Below are positions 57,779 through 64,000 of a stretch of DNA of 64,000 nucleotides, one piece after another. Source of the DNA: an uncultured Pelagibacteraceae bacterium (lineage in GTDB: Bacteria > Pseudomonadota > Alphaproteobacteria > Pelagibacterales > Pelagibacteraceae); the NCBI GenBank assembly GCA_902611845.1, contig CACMAX010000002.1:1-64000 (forward strand), written 5' to 3'. The first letter of the stretch is position 1. Every line of letters begins with the position of its first letter. Both the position numbers and the translations under genes were made by a program. The notes under the pieces were generated by a model. That model was not told the DNA's origin and searched no databases. It was given only the letters and a program-made list of their open reading frames with translations.

Positions 57779-58387
57779 ATGTTTAAGGAACTATTTAATA
57801 AAACAATTAAACTTGCAGGACATAAAAATTCAAAAAAAATTTTAGGGTTTATATCTTTTATTGAAAGTTTCATATTTCCTATTCCACCAGATGTTCTTAT
57901 TATTCCAATGACTATTGCCGACAGACAAAGATGGATAAAAATAGCAATTATTGCTACTACTGGATCCGTCTTAGGTGCATGTTTAGGATATTTCATAGGA
58001 TATGTTTTTTTCAATGAGATTGGAATTAAAATTTTTGAGCTTTACGGTGTAGACGATACTTCATTTTTAAAAGATAAAATTTCATCAGATGGAGGGATTT
58101 TTGCATGGGCAACGTTACTAGCTATAGCAGGATTTACACCTATCCCATTTAAATTGCTAACAATAACTAGCGGGTTTGTTCAATTTAATATTGTTTACTT
58201 TGTAATTGTCTCCTTGCTAACAAGAGGATCCAGATTTTTTATAATAGCCTTTTTGGTTGGAAATTTTGGTTCAGCTATGAAAGCAATAATCGAAAAAAAA
58301 CTTCTTAAAGTTTCAATTATAATTTCAATTGTATTAGTAGTTTTTGCTTTTTTAATTTATAAATTTTTACAAGACTTTACAAACTAG
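57779..58387 (+). CDS. YqaA/DedA-family membrane protein
   Basis: The 202 residues include about five hydrophobic segments, with the SNARE-associated/DedA signatures ESFIFPIPPDVLIIPM near 29 and GFTPIPFKLLTITSGF near 119, and RGSRFFIIAFLVGNFG near 160. DedA-family proteins work as lipid scramblases or flippases, such as recycling of undecaprenyl phosphate, and YqaA is a short relative. The exact role is not known. It is 1 base before dsbB in a plus-strand run YqaA-dsbB-coq7, a frequent order in alphaproteobacteria. Confidence 0.88.
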   Translation: MFKELFNKTIKLAGHKNSKKILGFISFIESFIFPIPPDVLIIPMTIADRQRWIKIAIIATTGSVLGACLGYFIGYVFFNEIGIKIFELYGVDDTSFLKDKISSDGGIFAWATLLAIAGFTPIPFKLLTITSGFVQFNIVYFVIVSLLTRGSRFFIIAFLVGNFGSAMKAIIEKKLLKVSIIISIVLVVFAFLIYKFLQDFTN

Positions 58388-58388
58388 G

Positions 58389-58862
58389 ATGAATTTTATT
58401 TTTAAAAGAAAAAATATTTATTTATTAATTTTTATATACTCAATTATTGCCATATTATCTGCGATCTATATTGAAAAAGTTTTGGGGTATTTGCCATGTA
58501 AATTATGTATTTATCAAAGAATTCCTTTTTTAGTAGCAATCTTCATTTGTTTTTTAGGATATAATTATTTTAAATCTGATAGAATATTAATTGCTTTGAT
58601 TATAACTTTTACTTTAAGTACCGCTCTATCTGGTTATCATTTTGGTATAGAAAATGGCTTTTTTAAGGAATATGCTGGTTGCACAAACGCAAATATAGAT
58701 ATTACAAATAAAGAAAAAATAATTGAGAATCTTGGAATGGTAAAAAATTGTAAAGATGTGGAGTTCACTATTTTAGGGATCTCTTTATCTGGATTGAATT
58801 TTTTAACATCTTTACTAATTGTATTATTTTCGCTAAGAGCTCTTGTTTATGAAAAAAACTAA
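58389..58862 (+). CDS. dsbB: DsbB-type disulfide oxidoreductase
   Basis: DsbB reoxidises periplasmic disulfide donors and passes electrons to ubiquinone. The 157-residue, four-helix membrane protein has the first redox pair CKLC (C37, C40) with PCKLCIYQRIPF, and a second periplasmic pair at C98 and C121 in the loop between helices 3 and 4. The nearby coq7 makes ubiquinone, its electron acceptor. No dsbA lies in the window, although a TlpA-like thioredoxin does (60913). The start is 1 base after the YqaA stop. Confidence 0.9.
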   Translation: MNFIFKRKNIYLLIFIYSIIAILSAIYIEKVLGYLPCKLCIYQRIPFLVAIFICFLGYNYFKSDRILIALIITFTLSTALSGYHFGIENGFFKEYAGCTNANIDITNKEKIIENLGMVKNCKDVEFTILGISLSGLNFLTSLLIVLFSLRALVYEKN

Positions 58863-59382
58863 TAAAAAAAAATTAGAAGAATTTATTAGAGTTGATCATG
58901 CAGGTGAAAGAGGTGCAATTAAAATATATGAAGGTCAACTTTTAGCACTGAAAACATTAAAAAAGGATCCTAAACTATTAAAATTAGTGGAAGAAATGAG
59001 AGAACATGAGCAAGAACATAGTGATTATTTTGAAAATGAAATCAGAGAAAGAAATATAAAACCAACTAAATTTTTACCACTATGGGATTTATTGGGAGTA
59101 GGTTTAGGTTTCGGCTCAACAATTTTAGGAAAAAAGGCAGCAATGCTTTGCACAGCCTCCGTTGAGGAAGTAATTGATAAACATTACCAAAGTCAAATAG
59201 ATCAATTACAAGATGATGAGAAAAAACTTAGAGAAAAAATTAAGAAATTTAGAGCTGATGAATTGGAACATAAAGATATTGCGTATGAGCACGGCGCAAC
59301 AAAAAAAGGATTATATTCAGTAATGGATAAAATTATTAAAACTGGCTCAAAAATTGCTATAAATATCTCTGAAAAAATTTAA
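58849..59382 (+). CDS. coq7: Demethoxyubiquinone hydroxylase (Coq7)
   Basis: Coq7 hydroxylates demethoxyubiquinone in ubiquinone synthesis through a di-iron site. The 177 residues show the duplicated ligand pattern: VDHAGERGAIKIYEGQ near 13, EMREHEQEHSDYF near 52, ASVEEVIDKHYQSQ near 105 and ADELEHKDIAYEHGA near 140. These supply the Glu and ExxH ligands. The ATG at 58849 lies 14 bases inside dsbB; an alternative TTG is at 58843. The 3' end shares the palindromic TTAA stop with the convergent HNH gene. Confidence 0.94.
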   Translation: MKKTNKKKLEEFIRVDHAGERGAIKIYEGQLLALKTLKKDPKLLKLVEEMREHEQEHSDYFENEIRERNIKPTKFLPLWDLLGVGLGFGSTILGKKAAMLCTASVEEVIDKHYQSQIDQLQDDEKKLREKIKKFRADELEHKDIAYEHGATKKGLYSVMDKIIKTGSKIAINISEKI

Positions 59383-59951
59383 CTAGGATCTAATTCCACA
59401 TCCCAATATAAATAATCCATCCAACTGCTGTGTAAAAAATTAGGAGGAAAATTCTTCCCATTTCTATGAAGATCTTCTGTTGTTGGTTGAAAAGGCCATT
59501 GATTTAACTTCATTCCAGAATTTTTTAGCAGTCTTCCACCTTTTTTTACATTACATGCTGAGCAAGCAGTAACAACGTTTTCCCAATCAGTTTTCCCACC
59601 TTTTGATCTTGGAAGAAGATGATCAAAAGTTAGCTCATCATTACTTCCACAATATTGGCAACTAAACTTATCTCGTAGAAAAACATTAAATCTTGTGAAA
59701 TTTGGATTTGAACGAGGCTTTATAAAAGATTTTAATGCAATAACACTCGGTAACTGCATAGAGAATGATGGGCTTCTTATCATTCTATCATAATGACTTA
59801 CAATTGAGACTCTATCTAAAAATACAGATTTAATAGCGTCTTGCCATGACCATAATGATAAAGGATAATAACTCAATGGTCTATAATCTGCGTTAAGAAC
59901 TAGAGCCGGACATTTTTCGAGTGAAAGGTTCTCGTTGATCATCAAAGTCAT
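59379..59951 (-). CDS. HNH endonuclease
   Basis: The 190-residue protein has an HNH zinc-nuclease domain: CQYCGSNDELTFDHLLPRSKGG near 98-119 (first Cys pair, catalytic His in DHLLP), then WENVVTACSACNVKKGGR near 122-140 (Asn and second Cys pair). The N-terminal part begins VLNADYRPLSYYPLSLWSW, typical of a widespread alphaproteobacterial HNH protein of unknown role, probably housekeeping rather than a restriction or homing enzyme, since nothing mobile surrounds it. The ATG at 59951 is used; M4 at 59942 is possible. Confidence 0.9.
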   Translation of the reverse strand: MTLMINENLSLEKCPALVLNADYRPLSYYPLSLWSWQDAIKSVFLDRVSIVSHYDRMIRSPSFSMQLPSVIALKSFIKPRSNPNFTRFNVFLRDKFSCQYCGSNDELTFDHLLPRSKGGKTDWENVVTACSACNVKKGGRLLKNSGMKLNQWPFQPTTEDLHRNGKNFPPNFLHSSWMDYLYWDVELDPS

Positions 59952-60009
59952 AATTATTTAATATATTATATGTTATTATTAATCAATGTAACAAAAAAGT
60001 TAATTCTCT

Positions 60010-60666
60010 TTAAATATCAAAATTATCTTTGATAAATTTTAATGCATTACTTGAAGCTTCAACTGGTATATGATGGTCGCAGTCTTTGATCATTAAAGTT
60101 TCTATACTAATATTATTGCGTGTAAAAAAATCTTTTGCTTCCAATAAATTGTAGGGTGGAACTATTTCATCTTTTTCACCATGAATTAACAAAGTTTTTG
60201 TTTTAGAAATTAATCTTAAACTAAGATCCTCTTTATCTATAATCTTTCCAGAAAATCCAACAATACAATTAAAGGGATCATTAGAAGTTAAGCCCAAGTT
60301 TATTGACATCATGCAACCCTGACTAAATCCAGATAAACATATCTTTGAATTTTCTAAATTATATTCTGCTTTAACTTCTTCAATGTATTTTCTTAATTTA
60401 TCTTCAGCTTTTTTTACTTCATTTAAAATATAATTTTTATCATTTGTTTCTAGATCAAACCATTGATAACCAATTGGATTAATTTTACACGGTTCATGTC
60501 CATTCGGACATAAGAATACTGTATTGGTTAAAAACCTTTTCCAATTCAGAGTTAACATACTTATATCTTTTCCATCTCCACCATATCCATGAAGTAAAAT
60601 TACTGCATTTTTGATGTCAGACCCAATTTCAGGTTTTATAATTGTTGATTCAAGGCAAAATGTCAT
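60010..60666 (-). CDS. Carboxylesterase/phospholipase-like alpha/beta hydrolase
   Basis: The 218 residues match the small serine carboxylesterase/lysophospholipase family (YpfH-like). AVILLHGYGGDGKDI lies near residue 22-36, the nucleophile motif LSGFSQGC near 112, the catalytic Asp in LIHGEKDEIVPP near 164 and the His in DCDHHIPV near 196. No signal peptide is visible, so it is cytoplasmic. The natural ester substrate is unknown. It lies 58 bases from the HNH gene on the same strand and 49 bases from the divergent HIG1 gene. Confidence 0.87.
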   Translation of the reverse strand: MTFCLESTIIKPEIGSDIKNAVILLHGYGGDGKDISMLTLNWKRFLTNTVFLCPNGHEPCKINPIGYQWFDLETNDKNYILNEVKKAEDKLRKYIEEVKAEYNLENSKICLSGFSQGCMMSINLGLTSNDPFNCIVGFSGKIIDKEDLSLRLISKTKTLLIHGEKDEIVPPYNLLEAKDFFTRNNISIETLMIKDCDHHIPVEASSNALKFIKDNFDI

Positions 60667-60715
60667 AGATAAGTAATTATGTTTTTTTATTTTAAAAAGA
60701 AACTAAAATCAAAGT

Positions 60716-60916
60716 ATGATTTCTGAAATATTTGTTAAAATTGCAGCGATTGTTTTGCTTGCAGCTGTAGCTATTGTCTTAATTCTTGGTATTAGAACAC
60801 TTTTTAAAGGAGATGGTGATAAAAAAACATCAAACAAATTAATGCAGCTAAGAGTTTTACTACAATTTGTTGCTATAATTGTGCTTGTAGCATTAGCTTA
60901 CTTTTATAAGAATTAA
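60716..60916 (+). CDS. HIG1-domain twin-transmembrane protein
   Basis: The 66-residue protein has two membrane helices (about 5-28 and 48-64) joined by a charged loop KGDGDKKTSNK, then LMQLRVLLQ, which fits the HIG1 motif (spacing of Arg and Gln). HIG1 proteins in mitochondria and alphaproteobacteria associate with cytochrome c oxidase and respiratory supercomplexes. A respiratory role is an inference from the motif. It stands alone on the plus strand, with its stop sharing TTAA with the TlpA-like gene. Confidence 0.8.
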   Translation: MISEIFVKIAAIVLLAAVAIVLILGIRTLFKGDGDKKTSNKLMQLRVLLQFVAIIVLVALAYFYKN

Positions 60917-61443
60917 TTTAATTCATTTAACCAATTTAAAAATTCATCACTGTTAAAATCTATTGAGCCAACAATTCTTGCAAACTCATAACCATCTTTG
61001 TCAATGAATATTGTTGTGGGTATTCCTCTTAATTTTAAATTTTTTGCAATTCCAGCACCATCACCAACAAAAACTTGTAATTCTTTTATGAGCAGGTCAT
61101 CAAAAAACTTCTTAGATTTACTAATATTTTCTCCACCTATGTTTATTGGGATAATCTTTATTTTTTTTTCATCATTATTTATTTGAAGGTTGTTTAAAGA
61201 TGGCATTTCCTCTTTACAAGGAGCACACCATGTTGCCCAAAAATTCAAAATAATTAATTCGGATTTAAAATCTTTCAAATTAACTTTATTTCCAGCCTCA
61301 TTTAAAAAGTCAAAAAACTTAATTTTTTGTTTTTCCTCATAAATTATTAGATTTTTTATATTTGGCGCTTCTATTGAATATGAAGAGCTAAATGATATGA
61401 AGTAAAGAAATATTATTTTAATGGATATAAATATAAATTTCAT
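60913..61443 (-). CDS. TlpA-like periplasmic thioredoxin
   Basis: The 176-residue precursor has a signal peptide (about 1-22, MKFIFISIKIIFLYFISFSS) and a TlpA/ResA-type thioredoxin domain with FWATWCAPCKEEMP (redox Cys73 and Cys76) and cis-Pro in RGIPTTIFID near 145. Such proteins reduce or oxidise disulfides during cytochrome c or cytochrome oxidase maturation. The longer frame from 61482 runs into the argH start region, so I use ATG at 61443. It is divergent from argH with only 19 bases between start codons. Confidence 0.9.
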   Translation of the reverse strand: MKFIFISIKIIFLYFISFSSSYSIEAPNIKNLIIYEEKQKIKFFDFLNEAGNKVNLKDFKSELIILNFWATWCAPCKEEMPSLNNLQINNDEKKIKIIPINIGGENISKSKKFFDDLLIKELQVFVGDGAGIAKNLKLRGIPTTIFIDKDGYEFARIVGSIDFNSDEFLNWLNELN

Positions 61444-61462
61444 AGATTTGTAATTGAATAAC

Positions 61463-62851
61463 ATGAGTAAAAATAAAAACAATAAACCAATTTGGGGTAC
61501 AAGAATTAAGAAAAATGCCTCAACTTTATTTAAAAAAGTTGGTGGTTCATTACCAGTAGATAAAAGACTATTTAAAGAAGATATCGAAGGATCAATTGCC
61601 CATGTCGAAATGCTTCACAAACAGAAAATTATAAATTTCAGAATAAAGAATAAAATAATCTGGGGATTAAAAAGAATTAAAAATGAAATTGTAAAGAAAA
61701 AATTCAATTTTGATTATGATTTAGAGGATATTCATATGAATATAGAAAACAGATTATTTGAACTAATTGGTGATGATGCTGGATATGTTCATACTGCTAG
61801 ATCTAGAAATGATCAGGTAATTACCGATCTTAAATTATGGTTAAAAGAAACAACAAAAAAAATAATAATTTTATTAGATAATACAAATTCAAATATTCTA
61901 AATCTTGCACAAAAAAATATTAGAACAATTATGCCAGGATTTACACATTTAAAAAATGCACAACCATTATCTTTAGCACATTATCTACTAGCATATGTTG
62001 AAATGTTTAAGAGAGATAAGAAAAAATTTAAGAATAATTTAGAATTTTTAGATGAAAATCCTTTAGGTGTAGGTGCTTTATCTGGCACTTCTTTTAAAAT
62101 TGACAGAAATTATACTACAAAAAAACTTAAATTTAAAAAACCAACAAACAATTCTGTAGATACTGTATCTGATAGAGATTTTGTTTTAGACTTTTTGTAT
62201 TCTTCTCTAGCTTGCTCTTTACACATTTCTAGAATTGCCGAAGAACTCATAATTTGGAATTCTGATGCCTTTAACATGATAACTTTAAACGATAAATTAG
62301 TGACTGGTTCTTCAATAATGCCACAAAAAAAGAATCCTGATCCATTGGAATATTTGAGAGGTAAAACCGGAATATTTATTGGAAATATCAATTCTATGAT
62401 TTCAATATTAAAGGGCTTACCTTTATCATATTTTAAAGATTTACAGGATGACAAAGAAATTGTTTTTAAAACTAATGATCAATTAAAAATATCACTGTCA
62501 TTGTTGAATGATGTATTAAGAAATTTAATAATAAACAAAAAAAGTATGCTTTCCCTTGCAGAAAAAGGATTTACTACAGCTACAGATTTATCTGATTACA
62601 TTGTAAGAGAACTTGGATACCCATTTAGAAAGGCATACATACAAACAGCAAAAATAATTAATTTAGCTGAAAAAAAAAACAAAAAACTTCACGAACTAGA
62701 ACTGAAAGAAATAAATCAAATTGAGCCAAAACTTACAATAAATGTCTATAAAATACTAAATCTAGAAAATTCAATTAATTCAAAAAAATCTTTTGGCGGA
62801 ACTTCTTTTGAGAACGTTAAGAAAATGATAAAAAAAGCAAAAAATGAGTAA
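61463..62851 (+). CDS. argH: Argininosuccinate lyase
   Basis: ArgH splits argininosuccinate to arginine and fumarate. The 462 residues show the fumarase/ASL fold signatures: SLPVDKRLF near 30, DIHMNIENRL near 89, HTARSRNDQV near 109, GFTHLKNAQP near 157 and the active-site loop GSSIMPQKKNPDPLE near 279-293. A TTG at 61454 precedes the ATG at 61463 that I use. Its stop overlaps the lptM start by 8 bases, giving the conserved argH-lptM-lysA run. Confidence 0.96.
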   Translation: MSKNKNNKPIWGTRIKKNASTLFKKVGGSLPVDKRLFKEDIEGSIAHVEMLHKQKIINFRIKNKIIWGLKRIKNEIVKKKFNFDYDLEDIHMNIENRLFELIGDDAGYVHTARSRNDQVITDLKLWLKETTKKIIILLDNTNSNILNLAQKNIRTIMPGFTHLKNAQPLSLAHYLLAYVEMFKRDKKKFKNNLEFLDENPLGVGALSGTSFKIDRNYTTKKLKFKKPTNNSVDTVSDRDFVLDFLYSSLACSLHISRIAEELIIWNSDAFNMITLNDKLVTGSSIMPQKKNPDPLEYLRGKTGIFIGNINSMISILKGLPLSYFKDLQDDKEIVFKTNDQLKISLSLLNDVLRNLIINKKSMLSLAEKGFTTATDLSDYIVRELGYPFRKAYIQTAKIINLAEKKNKKLHELELKEINQIEPKLTINVYKILNLENSINSKKSFGGTSFENVKKMIKKAKNE

Positions 62852-62960
62852 AAAAATTTTAATTATTATACTTTGTTTATATTTTGTAGTTGCTTGCGGG
62901 CGTAAAGGTGATCCAGAATATAAATCTGAATTAAATAATAACATTCAAAAAGTATTATGA
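62844..62960 (+). CDS. lptM: LptM-like small lipoprotein
   Basis: This 38-residue ORF lies between argH and lysA, overlapping both by a few bases. It has a Lys start, a hydrophobic stretch LIIILCLYFVV and the lipobox VVAC (C18), then the family hallmark CGRKGDPEY. LptM (YifL) is a tiny outer-membrane lipoprotein that helps oxidative assembly of the LptD LPS translocon in E. coli. Context and motif agree with that family, although the tail beyond the motif is short. It is too short for ordinary ORF detection. Confidence 0.88.
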   Translation: MSKKILIIILCLYFVVACGRKGDPEYKSELNNNIQKVL

Positions 62961-64000
62961 AATATATAAACAATAAATTTTTTATTGAAGGAAAAAATAT
63001 TAAGAGTCTAGCAAAAAAATTTAATACACCTCTATACTGCTACTCATATAAAAATTTAAGAGAAAATATAGAGAATTTTAAAAAAGCTTTTAAAGAAATT
63101 AGACCTTTGATTTGTTTTTCTGTAAAATCTAATTCTAATATTTCATTATTAAAAGAAATAAAAAAACTTGGACTTGGAGCAGATGTAGTTTCAAAGGGCG
63201 AGTTATATGCATCACTTAAAGCTGGTATTAATAAAAACAAGATAGTTTTCTCTGGAGTTGGTAAAACAAAAGATGAAATAGAGTACGCAATTAAACAAGA
63301 AATACTTTTAATAAATTCCGAGTCTTTGAGTGAAGTTTTGGCAATTGAAAAGGCTGCAAAAAAATTAAATAAAGTTGTTAGTATAGGGCTTAGATTAAAT
63401 CCAGATACAGATGCAGGAACACTAAAACAAATTTCTACTGGTAAAAGTGAAAATAAATTTGGTGTAGATAAAAAGACATTTGTAAAAATTATTAATTTGA
63501 TGAAAGATTCAGAATTTTTAAACATTAAATGTTTAAGTGTTCACATTGGTAGTCAAATCTTAAATCACAAGCCCTATGAAAAAATGTTGAATGTACTTGA
63601 TAAACTTTTAAGAAATCTGGATTACAAATTTGATTTTATTGACTTAGGTGGTGGGATGGGAATTAATTATGACGATAAAACAAAAAAACTTAATTATTTA
63701 AAATATAAAAAATCAATAATTAAATTTAAAAATAAATACAATTGTAAAATAATTTTTGAACCTGGAAGATCTATAATTGGAAATGTTGGAATACTTGCAA
63801 CTAAAGTAATTTATTTAAAACGTAATAAGACAAAAACATTTGTGATATTGGATGCAGCAATGAATGATTTGATAAGACCAGCTTTGTATAATGCGAAACA
63901 TAGAATAGTTCCGTTCCTAAGAAATAAGTCGCAATCAAAAAAAATTTTAGAATTTGTTGGCCCAGTATGCGAAACAACTGATAAATTTTTAACAGAAAGA
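62957..64000 (+). CDS. lysA: Diaminopimelate decarboxylase, 5' part (cut by window end)
   Basis: LysA decarboxylates meso-DAP to lysine with PLP. The 348 residues in the window contain the PLP-Lys in CFSVKSNSN (K57), a LGADVVSKGEL segment near 74, NKFGVDK near 165, the SVHIGSQI stretch near 195, the Gly-rich PLP phosphate loop DLGGGMGINY near 230 and EPGR near 270. The start at 62957 overlaps the lptM stop (ATGA). The gene runs off the window in frame; about 60-70 further codons are expected. Confidence 0.95.
   Translation, partial: MKYINNKFFIEGKNIKSLAKKFNTPLYCYSYKNLRENIENFKKAFKEIRPLICFSVKSNSNISLLKEIKKLGLGADVVSKGELYASLKAGINKNKIVFSGVGKTKDEIEYAIKQEILLINSESLSEVLAIEKAAKKLNKVVSIGLRLNPDTDAGTLKQISTGKSENKFGVDKKTFVKIINLMKDSEFLNIKCLSVHIGSQILNHKPYEKMLNVLDKLLRNLDYKFDFIDLGGGMGINYDDKTKKLNYLKYKKSIIKFKNKYNCKIIFEPGRSIIGNVGILATKVIYLKRNKTKTFVILDAAMNDLIRPALYNAKHRIVPFLRNKSQSKKILEFVGPVCETTDKFLTER

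Noticed and set aside
57667-58014. 115-codon minus-strand frame across tRNA-Leu and the YqaA gene start
   Set aside because: Overlaps the tRNA and is antisense to a recognisable membrane protein.
59379-59951. HNH gene as a mobile homing endonuclease
   Set aside because: No intron, intein or insertion context; neighbouring genes are intact and the N-terminal domain matches a housekeeping alphaproteobacterial group.
63040-63525. 161-codon frame antisense to lysA
   Set aside because: Mirror of the conserved decarboxylase sequence.

Overview
The window is very AT-rich, tightly packed alphaproteobacterial DNA that most resembles a SAR11 (Pelagibacterales) marine bacterium. The signs are extreme AT bias, very short intergenic spaces, and lysine/asparagine/isoleucine-rich proteins. 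Typical alphaproteobacterial neighbourhoods are also present: yidD-yidC, dapD-dapE, truA-fmt-def, J-domain/cobS/cobT, regB-gyrB and argH-lptM-lysA. The assignment is an inference from content and gene order, since no rRNA lies in the window. I see no insertion sequence, prophage, CRISPR array or clearly foreign island. Apart from one possible upstream control region, everything is housekeeping or streamlined accessory content.

Layout. 1-6744 (+): a rightward run from the 3' end of yidD through yidC, argB, a HAD nucleotidase, dapD, dapE, an HDAC-family deacylase and a SET-domain protein. 6734-10772 (-): truA, fmt, def, a large exported protein of unknown function and a small membrane peptide that overlaps it. 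10869-16025: aroK-aroB (+), bolA-like (-), then J-domain protein, cobS and cobT (+). 16017-29965 (-): regB, gyrB, tRNA-Ser, a membrane-anchored methyltransferase, lepA, pheT, pheS, rplT, rpmI, infC, thrS and a glycosyltransferase. 30008-44090: an alpha/beta hydrolase (+), gltB-gltD (-), uppP (+), a DMT permease, a BBOX-like dioxygenase, and aceF and aceE (-). 44091-51365: tRNA-Arg, a tiny hydrophobic ORF and a thioesterase (+), then a TAXI-type TRAP transporter, an aminotransferase and acetoacetyl-CoA synthetase (-). 51528-55582 (+): Suv3-like helicase, TerB-like protein, 7Fe ferredoxin and CarD. 55587-57713 (-): a 27-residue Lys/Arg/Ala gene with its own promoter and terminator, an acyl-CoA synthetase and tRNA-Leu. 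57779-64000: YqaA, dsbB and coq7 (+), HNH nuclease and esterase (-), HIG1 (+), TlpA-like protein (-), argH, lptM and lysA (+, cut by the window edge).

Functionally the window covers lysine/DAP synthesis (dapD, dapE, lysA), arginine synthesis (argB, argH), the shikimate entry (aroK, aroB), ammonia assimilation (gltBD), pyruvate oxidation (aceEF), translation (thrS, infC, L35, L20, pheST, lepA, def, fmt, truA, three tRNAs), membrane biogenesis (yidC, uppP, lptM), redox sensing and respiration (regB, coq7, HIG1, dsbB, TlpA), and uptake of an organic acid or similar solute (TAXI TRAP).

The most noteworthy observations are: (1) a pyruvate dehydrogenase E1 with its own N-terminal lipoyl domain, paralogous to the one on E2; (2) a complete miniature gene at 55587-55804 (TTGACA promoter, 5' hairpin, strong Shine-Dalgarno, 27-codon Lys/Arg/Ala ORF, hairpin-plus-T terminator) that length-based gene calling would miss; (3) a RegB sensor kinase whose H-box has Ser in place of the usual Glu after the phosphorylated His; (4) a J-domain/CobS/CobT cluster with no cobN beside it; (5) a neighbouring deacetylase-like and SET-domain pair; and (6) extreme compaction, with eight of nine convergent gene pairs overlapping at their stop codons and tRNAs set directly against coding regions.
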